Shown here: piece by piece, positions 1 to 13,702 of the stretch
Position numbering within the stretch: the first letter of the stretch is position 1
Layout of the letters: the number at the start of each line of letters is the position of its first letter
From: Thamnaconus septentrionalis
Lineage: Eukaryota > Chordata > Actinopteri > Tetraodontiformes > Monacanthidae
Assembly: GCA_009823395.1 (NCBI GenBank)
Contig: CM020519.1
Span: forward strand, 14,450,501 to 14,514,500
DNA: 64,000 nucleotides
Direction: 5' to 3'
Translations under genes and position numbers: made by a program
The notes under the pieces: generated by a model
The model's database searches: none
Told to the model about the DNA's origin: nothing
Seen by the model: the letters and a program-made list of their open reading frames with translations, nothing else

Positions 1-196
1 AATGAACCGAAGCGTTACAACAAAATGTCTTTGAAGCCTCACGGTAGTTAGCTCTTTATTGAAATGACTCTTAAAACACTGACAAACTTGACTTACTAAC
101 TACTACTACTAATATAATTTCTTGAAGTTCGGCAAGCCAGATAAAAAAGCTTAACGGGCCGCATATGGCCCCCGGGCCGCAGTTTGCCCATGCCTG
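1..196 (-). mobile_element. hAT-like DNA transposon end (partial)
   Basis: Read on the minus strand, the element begins CAGGCATGGGCAAACTGC followed by a GGCCC-rich block, the typical terminus of fish hAT elements. The other end is not in the window or not recognisable. A related terminus with clear target-site duplication is present at 42193-42944. Confidence 0.55.
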
Positions 197-3062
197 ATCT
201 AACCCATTGGCTAAATTTTGTTTTTGTTTGTTGTTTGTGACGTTCATGAGTTCCAATTTGTAAAAATGCAAAATGGTGCGTTCACACCAGAGGTGTCGAA
301 CAAAATGCAAGTGTTTCAGCTCCATCAGTTTTTAGGCGTTAGTTCAATCTTTCCAACTTCTATAATGAAAACTGTTCTCTCTTGCATGGATTTTTTCTTA
401 GATTATTAGTTTTAGTTTATGTCATATCATTATTATTTCTTTTAAAAAAAAACATTGAGTCTCTGACTGTGCAAGCGGCTGGATTGCTAATTTTCAACGT
501 CCATCTTGTGAAGCTCCGATCTTCGAATTACAACCTGTCGGACTATTTCACGACCAATTGGGCCTCAGCGCTGGGTATTGAATGCTTTAATTACAGTTGT
601 GAAATAAAAGCGCAAATGTCAGTGATCGTAGATGAACAAGGCACTATTCTGACACTCACTTTGGAGAGCGTAAAAAATGAATGCGACGGAGGGAACGTTC
701 TGAGTTCGACGTAGGGAATGCGTTAAAACCCACAGCCTGTCGTAAACTTTCCATCTGGCTTGTCAGTTTATTGAATCTCAAAAAAAAAAAAGCTGAGCCA
801 TTTTAAAAGCATGCGTTTCGAGGAAAAAAACAAAAAACTAATCACCCAGTAAATGGTGCTCCACCTCAATTAAAGGTAATTGCTTTGTCTGCTTCACGCC
901 TCCCACACTTTGTCACTTGTTTTGTGGTAAATAACAATTGTGGTGCAGCTGCTGATGGCATGGTTTAAAAAAAAAGAAAAAAAAAGTTGATTGATGTTTG
1001 TTGTTTTACATGTTTACGTTTTTTTGCAGTTAACACAGTGTTTAGTAGTTCTGAAAACCGGACCTTCCAATTTGCCACCGCTGTCGGCGAAGGTTCTCAG
1101 CTGTCCAGGTCACATTTTGGCATTTGGACAGACCGAAGATCCTTGAAATTTGGCTTTTTGGCCAAGTGGGGAACCGATGTTTAGGTTTCTAAAAACCAGA
1201 ACTTTTGGAAATCTCCTCTCCAGGTGAAGTTCTTTCAAAAGACTGGACCGAAGTACTAGTGCGTGTACAGCAGATCTTTCTGTTCCAGCAGCTAAATGAG
1301 AGGCAGAACCAAAACAGTGATAGGTTCACACATTCCTAGTGAGAATCAGCATTTTTATTGGCTCTATGTGCCTGCGTAATCCTGTAAAATGCAAAATTTC
1401 GCAAGTCAACTTCATTACGGTTCGGCACGGCGCCTCTTCTGCTTTGCCGTCATACAATATTGCGAATAACAAGATAAAGCCTCACAATTTTGGGGCTTTT
1501 CATTTAGTCCGTGAAGCGCAAACTCCCCTCCCCAGCGTGCTCTGCGAGATCTGTCACCAGGATTAAATACATAACGAGACTCATTCAGCGTTTCCTTCCT
1601 TTTTTGTTGCCGGCGGTGCGTCCGGAATAGAAAACGCCGCCGTTGTTTTATGTGTCTGACATTTCCAGGCGGAAAAATGTGGAAAGTAAAACGTTTTTGC
1701 CGCTGGAAACAACGTTACGTAATGGAAAAGCAATTCTTTGTCCTCGTTTTTGTTGTTTTTTTTTTCTCATTGAAAATACCAACAAAAAGGACTTGACTGG
1801 ATCGATGAGCAGAATGAGTTAGAGGGGAAAGCGCAGGAGAAATTCTTAATGACGGCCGTGGCTGGGGACCAGAACGGAGCCTCGTCTGTGGAACTCATCG
1901 GAACGCTCGATAAGAGAGATCCCACACGCCCCGTTTGTCTCTCCCGCAAATCCGTCTTTCACAGATTTTGCAGGCGTGCGCGTGCTTTACGTCTCTCGGG
2001 CCGACAACATCATGACTAAGTCATCCTGGGACACTCGGCGGTGTCTTCCGACGACTTTACCGCGACCATCCGGAGTGAGTCGATCCCCCGCGGCGGCGGT
2101 GGCGGCCCGGGATGTCTTGTTTGGATAGCAGCGCCGCGGCGTCTGTCACATTCCATCCGCTCGCGTCTTCGGGGGGAGAGTAACGTTCGCGCGCCCCGAA
2201 CCGACCGGCCGGCCGCTCGGTGCTTATTTAAAGCAGTCGCCGAGTTTATATATAGAAGCCAGTGGGTGCGCTGTTCTTGCACTTTGAGGCCGTCTTTGTA
2301 AGGAGAGATAAAAACGCCGGGTTCAAAGCGCACGTCCTTTTACAAATTAGCCTCGTCGCGAGGAAGTCGTTCCTTTTCATCTTTCCGTCACCGGTGTGCC
2401 CTTGCGACGCTAATTGTCACCCGGAGCAACTTGACCAAAGAAGCCTCGCGCGCTTCTGGCAGATGCTAATTCGCCCCGTTTCGCATCACGCGGGAATTTA
2501 CTGCACCCTGTTCTTCCCGAGCTATCGACCCTTTCCCAGGCAGGTTCTCACCAGTGTCAACTAATTGCCTGTCCACTCAGCCCGCCCAATAACCAGGGCT
2601 ATTTGTGTCTTTGTAATGAGAGGCCCAGATGTTGCCGCACTCTCAGGTCGATGCGGACTCAGTCCGCGGGGATGTTTGAGCCTGTACGGGTGCTTTAAAC
2701 ACACATTTAATCTGTTCTGATCCCTCATCTGTTGAGCCCATTATTGTCTGCCGGTTTGTCCAAGGCTAATCAATTTCGGAGGACGGCTGCGGTGACTTAA
2801 CGCTTACGCACATAAGCTGTGCGTCTTCCTCGATTTAGTCGCCTTGGCGCTCTGGGAAGTTGGCAAATAAATGGGCGTCGCCTCTCGGCTTTGCATTTTG
2901 CGGAGTTGTACTTCAAAGTTGTTTGTGTGCCTGCAAAATAAAATTTTGAGTTACATGGCACACTTGATGGTATATTTTACTCTTAATTCTTATAAGTAGT
3001 AGGGCATTGCTTTAATTTGTTTACTTTTAAAATGTTGCTTTTTCTTGTCGATATAAATGGTA

Positions 3063-3228
3063 ACAGGGCTGCACTTGTATAGTGCCTTCCGTACCCCGAA
3101 GCGCTGTACGGTGGCCTCTCATTCACTCGCCCAAGGCCACGACGACAGACTGGGATGGAGCGGGATTTAAACCGCCAACCTTTCGGCCATTGGCCAACCC
3201 GCTCTGCCTCCTGGGCGACAGTCGCCAC
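3063..3228 (-). mobile_element. Degenerate tRNA-derived SINE
   Basis: On the minus strand a tRNA-like head is visible: GTGGCGACTGTCGCCCAGG, then AGAGCGGGTTGG (A-box region), then a B-box-like GGTTTAAATCC about 50 bases later, followed by the GCGCTTCGGGGTACGG-type body common in fish SINEs. Translation gives the familiar nonsense VAQEAERV, which helps identify the family. It is diverged and probably inactive. Confidence 0.65.
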
Positions 3229-3697
3229 ACTAATCCTATTAGAACGGGAAGATAATTGTGACTCAGGTTTACTTAATGCAGAAACAAAGTTACGTAACGT
3301 CCCTCCTGTGTTTGCTGTGTGGCAAAGCTGGACCTGACTCTTTATTAGTCTGCGCTATCGGCAGCGATTGCGAACTCGGCGAAAACAACGGCCGTCGACG
3401 CCAACAGTTGGACCGAAGCCTGAGACGCAGAACTCGACGAGTGAATTGGGCCGCGCGTCCGCGTCTGCTTCTCGAAAGTTTTCCATTGGAATCCGTACGA
3501 AAGGGGCCTGAACTGCAGCCTCGTACACCGGTCCAAACAAGATAAAGCGCCGACCTAATGAGTAGAGGGCCTCCAGTGGATTGGACCTGCTCTGATATGA
3601 CGCTGACACAAGCGCAGCCTCGCGCAATTACCGTTCGAAGTTGGGAGTAAATACCTTCAGCCCTCCTTTATTGTCTCGCCTGGTTTGTCCCGGATTT

Positions 3698-3709
3698 TAA
3701 TTGCAATTA
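3698..3709. promoter_or_regulatory. Palindromic paired-class homeodomain dimer-like site
   Basis: TAATTGCAATTA is a perfect palindrome of two TAAT half-sites spaced by four bases (P4 type). It sits in unique sequence without visible repeats. Function is not shown; a 12-bp match can arise by chance. Confidence 0.2.
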
Positions 3710-5513
3710 GCGCGGACAGTGATTTATCGGTGCGTGGTGTGTTCTTGCACTGCGCCGTGTTAGGCTAATTGGTTTGGTTAAAAAGGCGTGACAGGTTGCC
3801 GAAGGCGTCGTCGCTTGTCGTGTTTTTTCCTCCGGTTTTACATCTCGTCGCTTCCTTCTGTTCCCGGTGCCCCGAGCCCGGGTGAAAAGCAGTCGTGTCA
3901 CAAAGGGCATCATCTGAGGTACAAGCAAACGCAAAGCTGAACACGTGAATCGATTCGCGATTGTGAACCCGGCCAGAGGGGCTTTTGCTTACAAGTCTCT
4001 TGCATTGCTTCTGTTTTTCTGTCTGCCTGTCTGGAATAGTGAAACTAAAACGTTTCCTCAGAGTGGCTTCATCACAGTTGTAATTACGCTCAATGGCTCT
4101 TCAGCTTTGTTCAAGGAGTCCTGGTCAGTCTTCTCTCTTTTTATCAAGTGCGGCATCGGTTGTGGCAGCCACAAGGCTTTTAAGTCCAATTTTCAGAACG
4201 TTTATTACAGAATCCCAGTAAGTGTAGCCTTGCAAGATATAATCTGTTCGGTTTATATCCCGTGCACATCTGTATGGGAGCACAAAGAAAACCCATGGAA
4301 ATGAAAGGCCCTTTTATGGTTGTGACCTTCGATGGTTGGTGCTGCTGTGCCTGTCAAGCTTTTGCACCGGTCTTGTTGAATAAGACTTGGTTTTGATACG
4401 GGTTCCAGAACAACGCTTTTTTTTTTTTTTTTTTTACACCAATTAAACCAATTTGAATAACAAAACACAAAAAAAAAATGCAATTATGGCACAAAAATTA
4501 CATTTTCTATTTTACTCGTGATCCAAATCTTCCAAATCGACGGTCATTTCGGTCAGTGCGACAAAAGTTCGGGACCCAACCCAACAAGTGTGCAAACAAT
4601 TTCGCAACAGTTCACGTAATCGCTGAACACATTGTGGAGCAACAGTGTTCGTGTGTTCTTATTATTAAAACCTAAGCCAACATTAAATTAGCTTGTTATT
4701 GAGTTGACTCAATGCTAAGTAAACTATATAAGCCCGTGTTTGCGTTTGTGTTTTCAGGACACGCAGGGCAAACATGAGTAATTACAATCATTAGGCAAGC
4801 GAAGACCTGACAGGGTGGGTTAGCCCTTGGCTAAACTAGGCTACTACCTAAGGGGAGGACAGTGGATGTTCTAGATGAATGGCGTAGCAAGTGGGCCAAT
4901 TGAATGAACTTCAAATCCAGCCAGTCAGATTTCCTCACTGCTATTTGGAAACGGCCAGTCACACAAGGAACTGCAGTGCGCTGTGGCGTTCAGCTAAACT
5001 CTCGCCAGAGCCAGTCGGGATTCCGAAATTCCTCCGCCTTTCAGTGTCATCAGAGCTTAGCGTGTTGTATACATTTCCTGTGGGCCCTCTCTCTTCAAGC
5101 TCACCTTGTTTTGTACGCAGCCGGCTAAAAGAGACGTAGCCATTCACAGATTCCGCCGCGAGTGGAGGAGGAAAAGCAGTCCGGAGGAATGTGTGTATTC
5201 TTTTCCCAGCCTGAGAAAATGTCAACATTTGGTGACAGGTGTTGCTGGAGCCTGAGCAGCAGCACTTCTGCTCTTTAAAAGTCCCTCCTGTTTCTCTTAA
5301 ACCGGTCAGACTTCCACCAGGAAAGGCTCATCAGGTCTTGGCCGGAATCTCTCAGAAGGGGCTGTGTGCTTAAGGCATGGCACCGTCAACATGGGTGTGC
5401 CTGGCCGTCTGTGCTGTTGACAGCAGTTGCCAAAGGGATGCGCTTTGGGAAACCTCTTTAATCTCTCTAAAAACTTGTTGGCAAAAAAACTTTTTGTACC
5501 ATATTGTCCTATG

Positions 5514-5517
<4 letters not shown>

Positions 5518-5607
<90 letters not shown>
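5518..5607. repeat. (TA)n microsatellite
   Basis: An uninterrupted run of TA dinucleotides of about 90 bases. It produces long artificial YIYI reading frames, which are not genes. Confidence 0.97.
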
Positions 5608-5610
<3 letters not shown>

Positions 5611-5966
5611 TAAAAGGCGTGGCCTTGCACTGATCTCAGTGCCGCAGCAATGTCTGTTAAATGAATAAAAATAAAACAAGAGATCGTTTAATTGACGGAC
5701 ATTGAAATTCAGGGGGTGTTTTGTTCATGGACTTCAACAAGGTTAGTCAGTCTCTATCTGTCGTATTAACTTAAATATTAATTTCCTTGTTTAGTTTTTT
5801 TCAGTAATAATTTAACAAAACGGGGGAAAAAAGCCTTGGATTTCAGATGTTTCGAGGGCTTGACCAACTCTGTCTTAATGGTGCCCCTGGGAGGCATCAG
5901 TGGATTTAAAAACTGTTCATTGACTGACTTACTTTATCAGACTGAGAGGTAATGGTATCACCATTA

Positions 5967-6180
5967 GGGACGGGAATCTTTGGACACCTCACGATTGGAT
6001 TACGATTCAGGGGCTATGATTCGATTATAAAACGATTATCGATGCATCTTTAATTTACGCACTTTTTCCACATTTTTGCAGCAATTTTTAAAGCAGTGCG
6101 TTTGACATAAAAAACAAGAGTTGATTTCATTTCTGTTATATTTCATTTAAATAGTGCCAAGCGTACATGGCGCGTAAAAT
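5967..6180 (+). mobile_element. hAT-type MITE remnant
   Basis: The stretch starts GGGACGGGAATCTTTGGA and continues ACGATTGGATTACGATTCAG and GATTCGATTATAAAACG. This ACGATTCGATTACGATTC pattern is a very common fish hAT-derived dispersed repeat. The right end is uncertain. Confidence 0.55.
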
Positions 6181-7069
6181 GTGTCCTTTATACACATTTA
6201 AGAAAAAAATCTCCTTTTTGAAACCGGAAGCTCTGTCCGTCTTTATATACAGTCAAGGATTTGAGCTGAGTAGTGGGACTTTTGGGCAAATGTCCTATGC
6301 GTAAGGATTCAGAGATTGTGGCCTCTGATGAAAATTGAACGTACAGACAATTTGCGCTAGAATTGTAATATCGATAAAGTGAGTAAATGACTGTCAAATA
6401 CTGTACGTAAAGTTTTAGTTACTGTTTAATACTAGTTGACTGCACTTTCTTGCGAGTGCGCAGTTCTAAAAATTTCCTATAAATGGGGGCCTCTCGCAGT
6501 CGGCTTAAGCAAAGTTCTCGAAACCTCCGCCGTGCAACACAAAGGGATCCAGGTACCAGAATGTCTTATTGTCCTCGTGACTCGGCGCTGGTGCTCGACA
6601 GTCTCACAGAGTCGGGTAGAGGGGGTTAGGATGAACAGCGGCGGGGGTGAGAGCAAAGTGGAGTGGAGTGGCGCAGGGAAAGAGGCGAGCGGAACAGAGA
6701 GGCAGCGGGGAGGCCACAACACATCCCAAATATAAAAAGCTGAGTGTGGGACGCAGCATTAGCGAATCGTTGATTCGCGAGCAGGAGAAAAAAAAAAAGG
6801 GAAAAAAGGCACATTTGTTTCACTTGGGGTTGAGCCAGCAAATGTCAAGAGACAGGTAGCGCGTTGTATAGAAGTTACACAATGCCAGCTGAGCCCCCTG
6901 CGTTTGCCATGGCGTGAGTAATGCGGCGTTTTTTTTTTTGTTCGCGGCGGAGTTATTCAGCGAGGGTTCGCCGGCGAGCATGACGCTCTCAGAAAATCAT
7001 TTGAACTATTGATTGACCCCGAAATTACCCACACACTAATCACATTAAAAAGGAATACTAACGGATGAA

Positions 7070-7210
7070 ATGAAGGACGCGGCCGCGGCTGCCGCGCCAG
7101 AGTGCTGCCGAAAAAAGCCACGGATTGCCGCCGCAGACGGAGCCAACCCTCTCACGTCGAGAGCACTCGACGCTTTGAAAGTTTTCGGTCGCTTTCCGTG
7201 TGGCTCCGCG
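7070..7210. other. CpG-rich segment
   Basis: Contains GGCCGCGGCTGCCGCGCC and many further CpG dinucleotides within otherwise AT-rich DNA. No exon could be assigned. It could be a small CpG island or an unrecognised noncoding exon. Confidence 0.35.
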
Positions 7211-9049
7211 GGTCTGGGATGCAGGGGGGTCTCTGCACAGCCAGGTGGAAGCCCCCGGCACATCTGGTTGCTCCTCAGGCCGGTCTTTGTGCGCAGCTCA
7301 ATGTCCCGCAGGCATACCCGTGTTTTTGGGGGTATGTCAAATGCCACGTTGGGTTTGTTCCATCTACAGCGACGTTGGAGCCTAAGGCACCAGTTGTGAA
7401 AATCTTGTTTTTAGCAGCAGCCTATTTACAATAATAATTGGAAAAAGAGCCTCTTTTTTTTTTCTTCCGGTATTCCCTTTGTGCCAAAGGAACAAAGAAC
7501 CAGTGAGTCATTTCTTTGAGCGAGTACTTGAATGTAGCAACTTTTAATATAACCTTTAAAACACTTTTTTCTATACAAATTGTCAAGACCAAGCCCAATG
7601 CTATGCTAATCCTAATATGATTAGCGAAACGTTCCCATAGACTTATAATGATTGAGAAGGTTGACGCCAATGTCAGTGCAACTCTACTTTCCTTTGTTGA
7701 AAAATGAGAAATGTTAAGATTATTTGTGTTTCACTTCGGTTGTCAGTAATTTATTTTTTTCCTCAAGCTGTGGTTTAGCAGTGCACTCGGTGAGTCACAG
7801 TAATGAGATTTACTGGAAGTCTTTTATTTAAAGACGACACTATTTCACAAAACGTCTCTACAGGTTGCAAACGTCTTTCAAACGTTCAGGTTGTTGAAAG
7901 GAAAGAACGTTCCGTCACAAAACGTTCCTTTCTCTGCGAAGCGTCTGCGGAGCTTCATAGAACTGAAGTGACTGAACTTCAGACACTCTAAAGAACTCGG
8001 AAAGGTGAAAGGATTTGTGAAAGAAAATGTCAAGTATTTCACTTCCTGTTTCTCTAAAGCCTGTTGAGCTGCTCGCTGCCTTGTTTTAATCTGTCCTCTT
8101 GAATAACATCTCAGGACTGTACGATAATATCAACTGTTACTGTTCTACTGCACGACTGGCCAACTGTACCCCTCCAGTATAAATTGACATTATGACATTC
8201 CTTCAAGGATAGATGTGTCGGGCATTCAGACGTTCTGCGTACCATCGTTATAACAGGCTGTTGCTTTTTAACCATTTCGTTTTTTCTTTGCCTTTTTTTT
8301 TTTTTACGATGCTGCAATTTGAAATTTGCTTTAAATGTAAATTAAGTGTGTTAGAAATACAATTTGTGATCATTCTTGTAATTACAATGATGACCCAAAA
8401 AGTCCACCCATCTGACCTCTGACCTTTCATAGTCACTCAAATCCCTGTTAGTCTTATTCGTTGTTTTCGCCACACCTGCATGCCCGAAAGTATTGCGTTG
8501 CTGACACCTGATTGACTGATTAGCTATTTGTGCAAAGAAAACTGCATAGAAAATTTGAGATTTGACCTTACAAAGTGGCTGATGAGTGTAATAGCCTTCA
8601 GAATACAAGAGCCGAAAGAAGATCAAGTTTTTCTGTATTTTTCTTCATGATTTGGTTCTGTCGCATCTTCTACTAATACTTGAGGTACTTACCCTCAAAT
8701 CACAGCTTTTATTTTTGGGCCGGTCAATACATTCTATGTGTCTCTACTTCACGTGAGGCGCACAGGCTGTTTATTCTAGCTAACTGCGGCTACGTGACTT
8801 GGACTCACTGTGTTGCGATTGAAGTTCCTCCTCAAGGTCTGGACATCAAATTCAAGTTGCACTGTTACATCAGTTGTAACTGGTAACTAATATTGTGTTC
8901 GGTTTTGCTACATTTATACTAAACCAGTTTTCATGGAGAACAGTTTAGCAAGTAAAACGGTTAATATCTGTAATAATTTCATTTTGTTTACCTGTACATT
9001 CCTCTTGGTTAATCCTAAATGAGGATTTGCAGTTTCAGTTAGTTAGTTC

Positions 9050-9600
9050 ATTTATTGTCCACAATGTGGACAATAAAAACAGGTTCTTACAAACCGTTTC
9101 CATAATATGCTTGCTCACTCTAAAGGAGTTGAGCTTTCTTAGTAGGTCCAGGCGTTGATTACAGGTTTTTAAAAATGTAGTCAGTGTTTTCACTGAAATG
9201 TAGGTTGCAATCAATATATATACTTAAATACCTAACCAAATACCTACCTGAATACTTGTTTACTACCTCTACAATTTGTCCCTCAATCGTAAGGGGCTGC
9301 ACAGGGTTCTCCTAATGAAAGACAAGTTCTTGTGTTTTGTTACATTGGTCTCTAAGAAGCTTTCATCGCACCACTTGTGGAGAGATGACGTGCTCTGTAT
9401 ACTTCCTCTCCAACTGTGTCCCTCTTCTTTAATAAGGCAGCCAAAGCCATATCATCTGCATACTTAAACAGACAAAACCTTTCCAGATGTAATTGGAATT
9501 AGTTTGTGTATATGTAGAAAAGTAGTGGGGATAAAACGGTGCCCTGTGGAGCACCAGCAATTAAAAGCTATGTATCCCCATGTCGTATCGACAAACAAAT
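9050..9600 (-). mobile_element. LINE reverse-transcriptase fragment (degenerate)
   Basis: On the minus strand the conceptual translation shows GAPQGTVLSPLLF (RT motif), then LFKYADDMALAA (the YADD catalytic box), then IYIDCNLHFSENTDYIF and NQRLDLLRKLNSF, the order found at the C-terminal end of fish non-LTR retrotransposon pol proteins (Rex1/L2-like). Several stops and frameshifts make it non-coding. A second copy of the same family lies at 62290-63095 on the opposite strand. Confidence 0.8.
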
Positions 9601-9894
9601 TGAATTTCCAAGTGGCGTGACCGCGGCTAGCTTAAAAAAAAATAGCCGACTCTTCTCCACGAGTGCAACGCGCATCATGTGCAGTGTAAGCACGGCCCTC
9701 TGGACGGCTGTTTTCTATTCAGCAGTGTCCAGTCGAGTATGAATGCGCATGTGAAGCCTCATGTTGCTCACATAGCTTAGTGACACATCTAACGAGTTCA
9801 ATTGTACACTCAATCCCCGCTTTAGCCAAGAGCACAGGGGGAGGTTCACGGCCAGATCTGTTTAGACGAGCTCTCGCTGTCATTCATCTTCATT

Positions 9895-9911
9895 TTCAGA
9901 GAGTTGTCCCT

Positions 9912-9942
<31 letters not shown>

Positions 9943-10290
9943 GCACACGCACACGCACAAACTTCCCTCCGTCTCGCTGCCTCCGGGAGGTTCGGCAGAA
10001 GTTCCTCTCGCGCAACGCTGCCAGCCGTTGCCATGGTTGTGTCGGCGCCTGCGAACTACCTGAGATGGTGTTTTTCACGGACACAGATCGGGACGGCACT
10101 GCGCTCCGAGGTGTAGGAGGCGGTCGGTTCAGCGGTGTCGGCACTTCTGCGTGCCGAAGACTGACTGACGGAGACACAGCGAGGAGGAGGACGAGGAGGA
10201 TGAGGAGGATTAGGGTCTCGGAATATATTAAACAGAGAGGAGCAGAAACCGGAAAAGAGAGTGAACAAAAGAGTGAGAGGTCTTACGCCG
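9895..10290. other. CpG-rich segment with CT and GA repeats
   Basis: A (CT)n tract at about 9918-9944 and CACACGCACACGC precede a GC- and CpG-rich stretch, then a GAGGAGGACGAGGAGGATGAGG purine tract. The composition suits a promoter and noncoding first exon. In human the CHRM5 gene overlaps AVEN introns, so a 5' exon of chrm5 is one possibility, but no coding evidence is present. Confidence 0.3.
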
Positions 10291-11713
10291 CCTGAAGGGT
10301 AGTTTCTACTCGGTCACAACCATCACTTCCGCTGTCAAAGCACAAATGCGTTTTATTCATAAATTTCCCGTTCCTTTCATCTTGTTTAGTCCAAAGGAAT
10401 TTGGGGGTATTATCTAGAAATGGATCAGCCGCCGGCTGTCTGAGTTGAAAGCCTGCGGCTTCCTTTCAAATCCTCACATACGGTTTAAAGTTGAGGGTAG
10501 ATATCCTAGCATCCTCACTGTACGGCCTCCAGTGCAGCCACCTACGATCCCCACCAGTTCCAAGTGAAGCAAGCGGGTAAATAATTGATTCGTGAGCAAA
10601 AAAAATGATGAAGTGAAGTAAATTTGGTGGAACCAACAAACCTGTTGCTTAGTTTTCACCTTCTGTGGTCAAGGATTTGGTGGCCGCTCCGTCATTTATT
10701 TTATTTTTTAGCAAGGTTTGGCAACTAGACGAGGGCCACTGGTCACCAACAACAAATACATGTTACCATACGGCAAGGTGCCTCAAGACCTCGTGCATCT
10801 GTTTTGGACCAATCAGACAGACGGTCACCATCGGACTTCTGCCAATCGGCTGAGCAAAGCGATAAGTCGTCCATCTGCCTTTGTTATGCTTTTTTATTTT
10901 TTTATTATTTTTTTTTTTCTTTCCTAAACAAACAGAGAAAGCATTTCAAAAGTGCAGCCTCATAAAAAAACAAACAAACAGAGAAAACCTTCTGTTCAGT
11001 TTCCCTGCCAGTGTTGTCAGCTGGCAACTCAAGGCTTCCTGTCGATGCAACATTTTTCAGCACATAGCAGGGAGGCTTTCCACCTGTGAAAAAGCCTCAC
11101 AAAGGAGCTTTTCAAAATGGATGATGATTCAGAAGGACGGCTAAAAAGCCGTCTTAAAATACAAAGAAAAAACTAACGAATTAAAACCCATAAAATGATA
11201 AACTGATATGTTGACTGCTACAATAAAGAAACACAAGCCTAATTAAGGCAAGCCCCCCGACCCCACCCCATCCCCACCCCCGGCCGTCGCGCAAAGCTGA
11301 CGTTACCGTTCCCTTCTCGTCCGTCTGCTCCGGCGCCACTGCGGCCTCCGCTGCCGCTTCTATTCATAAATCATCCTTTCTGTTGACAGCGGGCAGTCGC
11401 CTCCCCGCAAGCGGCGGGCCCTCCTGTCGCTTCTCCTTCTTGACCCCTGTCACTTCCCATACAGCCGGGCAATCGCAACACAACTGCAGATGGCGCCCAG
11501 CGCCGAGCCGCAGCGTCCGCGGCGGAGGCGGACAAAGCGCGAGGCCGCGACTGGCTGTCGGCCCCCCCCCCCGCCGACCCGTCCATCTGTGGGTGACACT
11601 GACCACGGCCTTCTGTCCGTGACGCCCCGATCGCGCCGTTTCATTATGACTCGGATGTCAGAGGAGATGGATTTTTCTAGATTTCATGTTTTCAGCTGTG
11701 AGACACAAAAAAA

Positions 11714-12186
11714 TAGGGCTGTCAAGGATACATTTTTTTTTTTTATATCGTGATTAAGGTCTGAATTACCGCAGTTAACCACGAGTAATTGCGTTTCGAT
11801 TTGTACGGTTCAAAATTTGGCCCATCTTTATGTAAAGCAATTCTTCAAGGTGAAGTGTGTAATAGTTGGAGATTTTGAATGAGAAACAGCGCCATCAAGT
11901 GGTTCCATTTTAGATTGCAGCGTCTTTCACTCTTCCTCCCCCTACTGAGTTTGCCAGTGAGCTACGGTGGCCTGCGCACCCAAAACTGTAGATCTTGAGA
12001 AGACGCCAGCGTAAATCCTAATGTTAGCAGGATGCTACGTCAAAACCTAGCGCTACGGCCTGAGGACCTGACTATGGGTGAATGGAAGGGACAAAAGGCT
12101 TGCGATTAAAATATGATTTAAAAAAAACTGCGTGTAACGCCTTGTATTTAATCTCATGGCGATTAACACGTTAACGCCAACAGCCC
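11714..12186 (+). mobile_element. hAT-type MITE with another repeat nested inside
   Basis: The left end TAGGGCTGTCAAGG and the right end, read in reverse as GGGCTGTTGGCGTTAACG, form inverted termini. Internal GCGATTAA motifs are typical of this fish hAT group. Positions about 11851-11992 inside it match the dispersed element A described at 29351. Confidence 0.6.
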
Positions 12187-12518
12187 CAAGGAAGAGATGC
12201 GGGTATGAGCGTTTCATTTTTTTCATGGTTGTATTGAGATTTCGCTTTGACCTTCCATTCCTCATGGACTGATGATTTAAGTCTTCTTGTCTTTCTGCAT
12301 GGTTGTGAATTAATGCTGATTGCTGTCCCATGGACCAATAGGATTACACAATACGATTTTTTTTTTTCCACCAGGAAAAAAAAGAATCCTTGACTCGTCC
12401 AAATCTGGAGGTTTGTCCAGGCAAAAAGTCCCTTGACCTCGTTCAACTTTTCCGCGAGGACGACCTCATGGCAGGTTGTTGCGGGCTTTAAGTCCTTCCC
12501 GCGTGGTGTTTTTATCTT

Positions 12519-12640
12519 CTGGTGTCTGCGTAGGTTCTGCTCCCTGTATTCCAGCTTCCTCCCACAGTCCAAAGTCATGAACACGAGGCCCACTGGGATT
12601 GCGAGTGTGAAAGGTTGTTTGTCGTTCTGTGTGGCCTTTC
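12519..12640 (+). repeat. Degenerate dispersed fish repeat
   Basis: The string around GTGTCTGCGTAGGTTCTGC, then GGCTTCCTCCCACAGTCC-like sequence, then GTGTGAAAGGTTGTTTGTC follows a widely dispersed vertebrate/fish repeat in the same order. It is too diverged to classify. Confidence 0.6.
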
Positions 12641-13367
12641 AATTGCACAAGATTAAGTCAAATGAAAGGAAACTGTTCAGATATCAACGTGGACGACCTG
12701 TGGTTCTGGGAAATGTTCTATTTTACACGCCCTGGTGACTAAATCCGAAATCGGTCCAACATCGGCGCGACCTCCCAGCCGCTAGCGCCATCTCTGCTCC
12801 TGCACTTCCAAACAAGGATGAACATTGTGTCCGTTTTTATTCGCCGCCTTCCAGTCGAAATGGCGTGCGTATTATTCCAAGTTTACGTTGCTGAGCACAT
12901 TTACCGCACGAGGAGCTGCCACAGTGGTGCTTCACAGCCGACGTGGTGTCCTCCGCTAAGTGGCCACGCTGGATTCGGCGCCGCTGGAGTGCGGACTGCC
13001 AAAGTTGCAGTGTCCCGCTTTGTTTTTTGCCGTCGGGTCTTTTGTCCACACTTCTGCTTGCCTTCTCTTGCCTGTTTACTGAACGTGAAGCCGGCGGCTG
13101 CTCGCTGATTGATTAAGGGCGCCGCTCGCAGCCCGTTGAGTGCGCGAGCATCTCAGGCACTTTCTGTTTTGGAAGCCTCGTGTCGTCAAATTTCTGTCTC
13201 TCCTCAGACCCGTACAAGCCAAGCTTTTTTTGTCAAGTGTTTTAGCGGTAACCTCACATGGTGTTGCAGTTGTGTTGCATTTAAAACAAGCAAATCCGAT
13301 TTGATGCTGCCAGCTGGATCCAACTCAAGGCCACTGAAGGCGACCCAGTGCGACAAGCTATCTGTAC

Positions 13368-13702
<335 letters not shown>

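Noticed and set aside
2041..2301. Possible aven first exon in a GC-rich stretch
   Set aside because: Aven exon 1 should encode an Arg/Gly-rich RGG region and end at a splice donor leading to SNWDRYQ-like sequence. Neither is present.
9780..10295. A 171-residue + strand frame in the CpG-rich block
   Set aside because: It crosses simple CT and GA repeats, resembles no family I recognise and has frames of similar length on the opposite strand.
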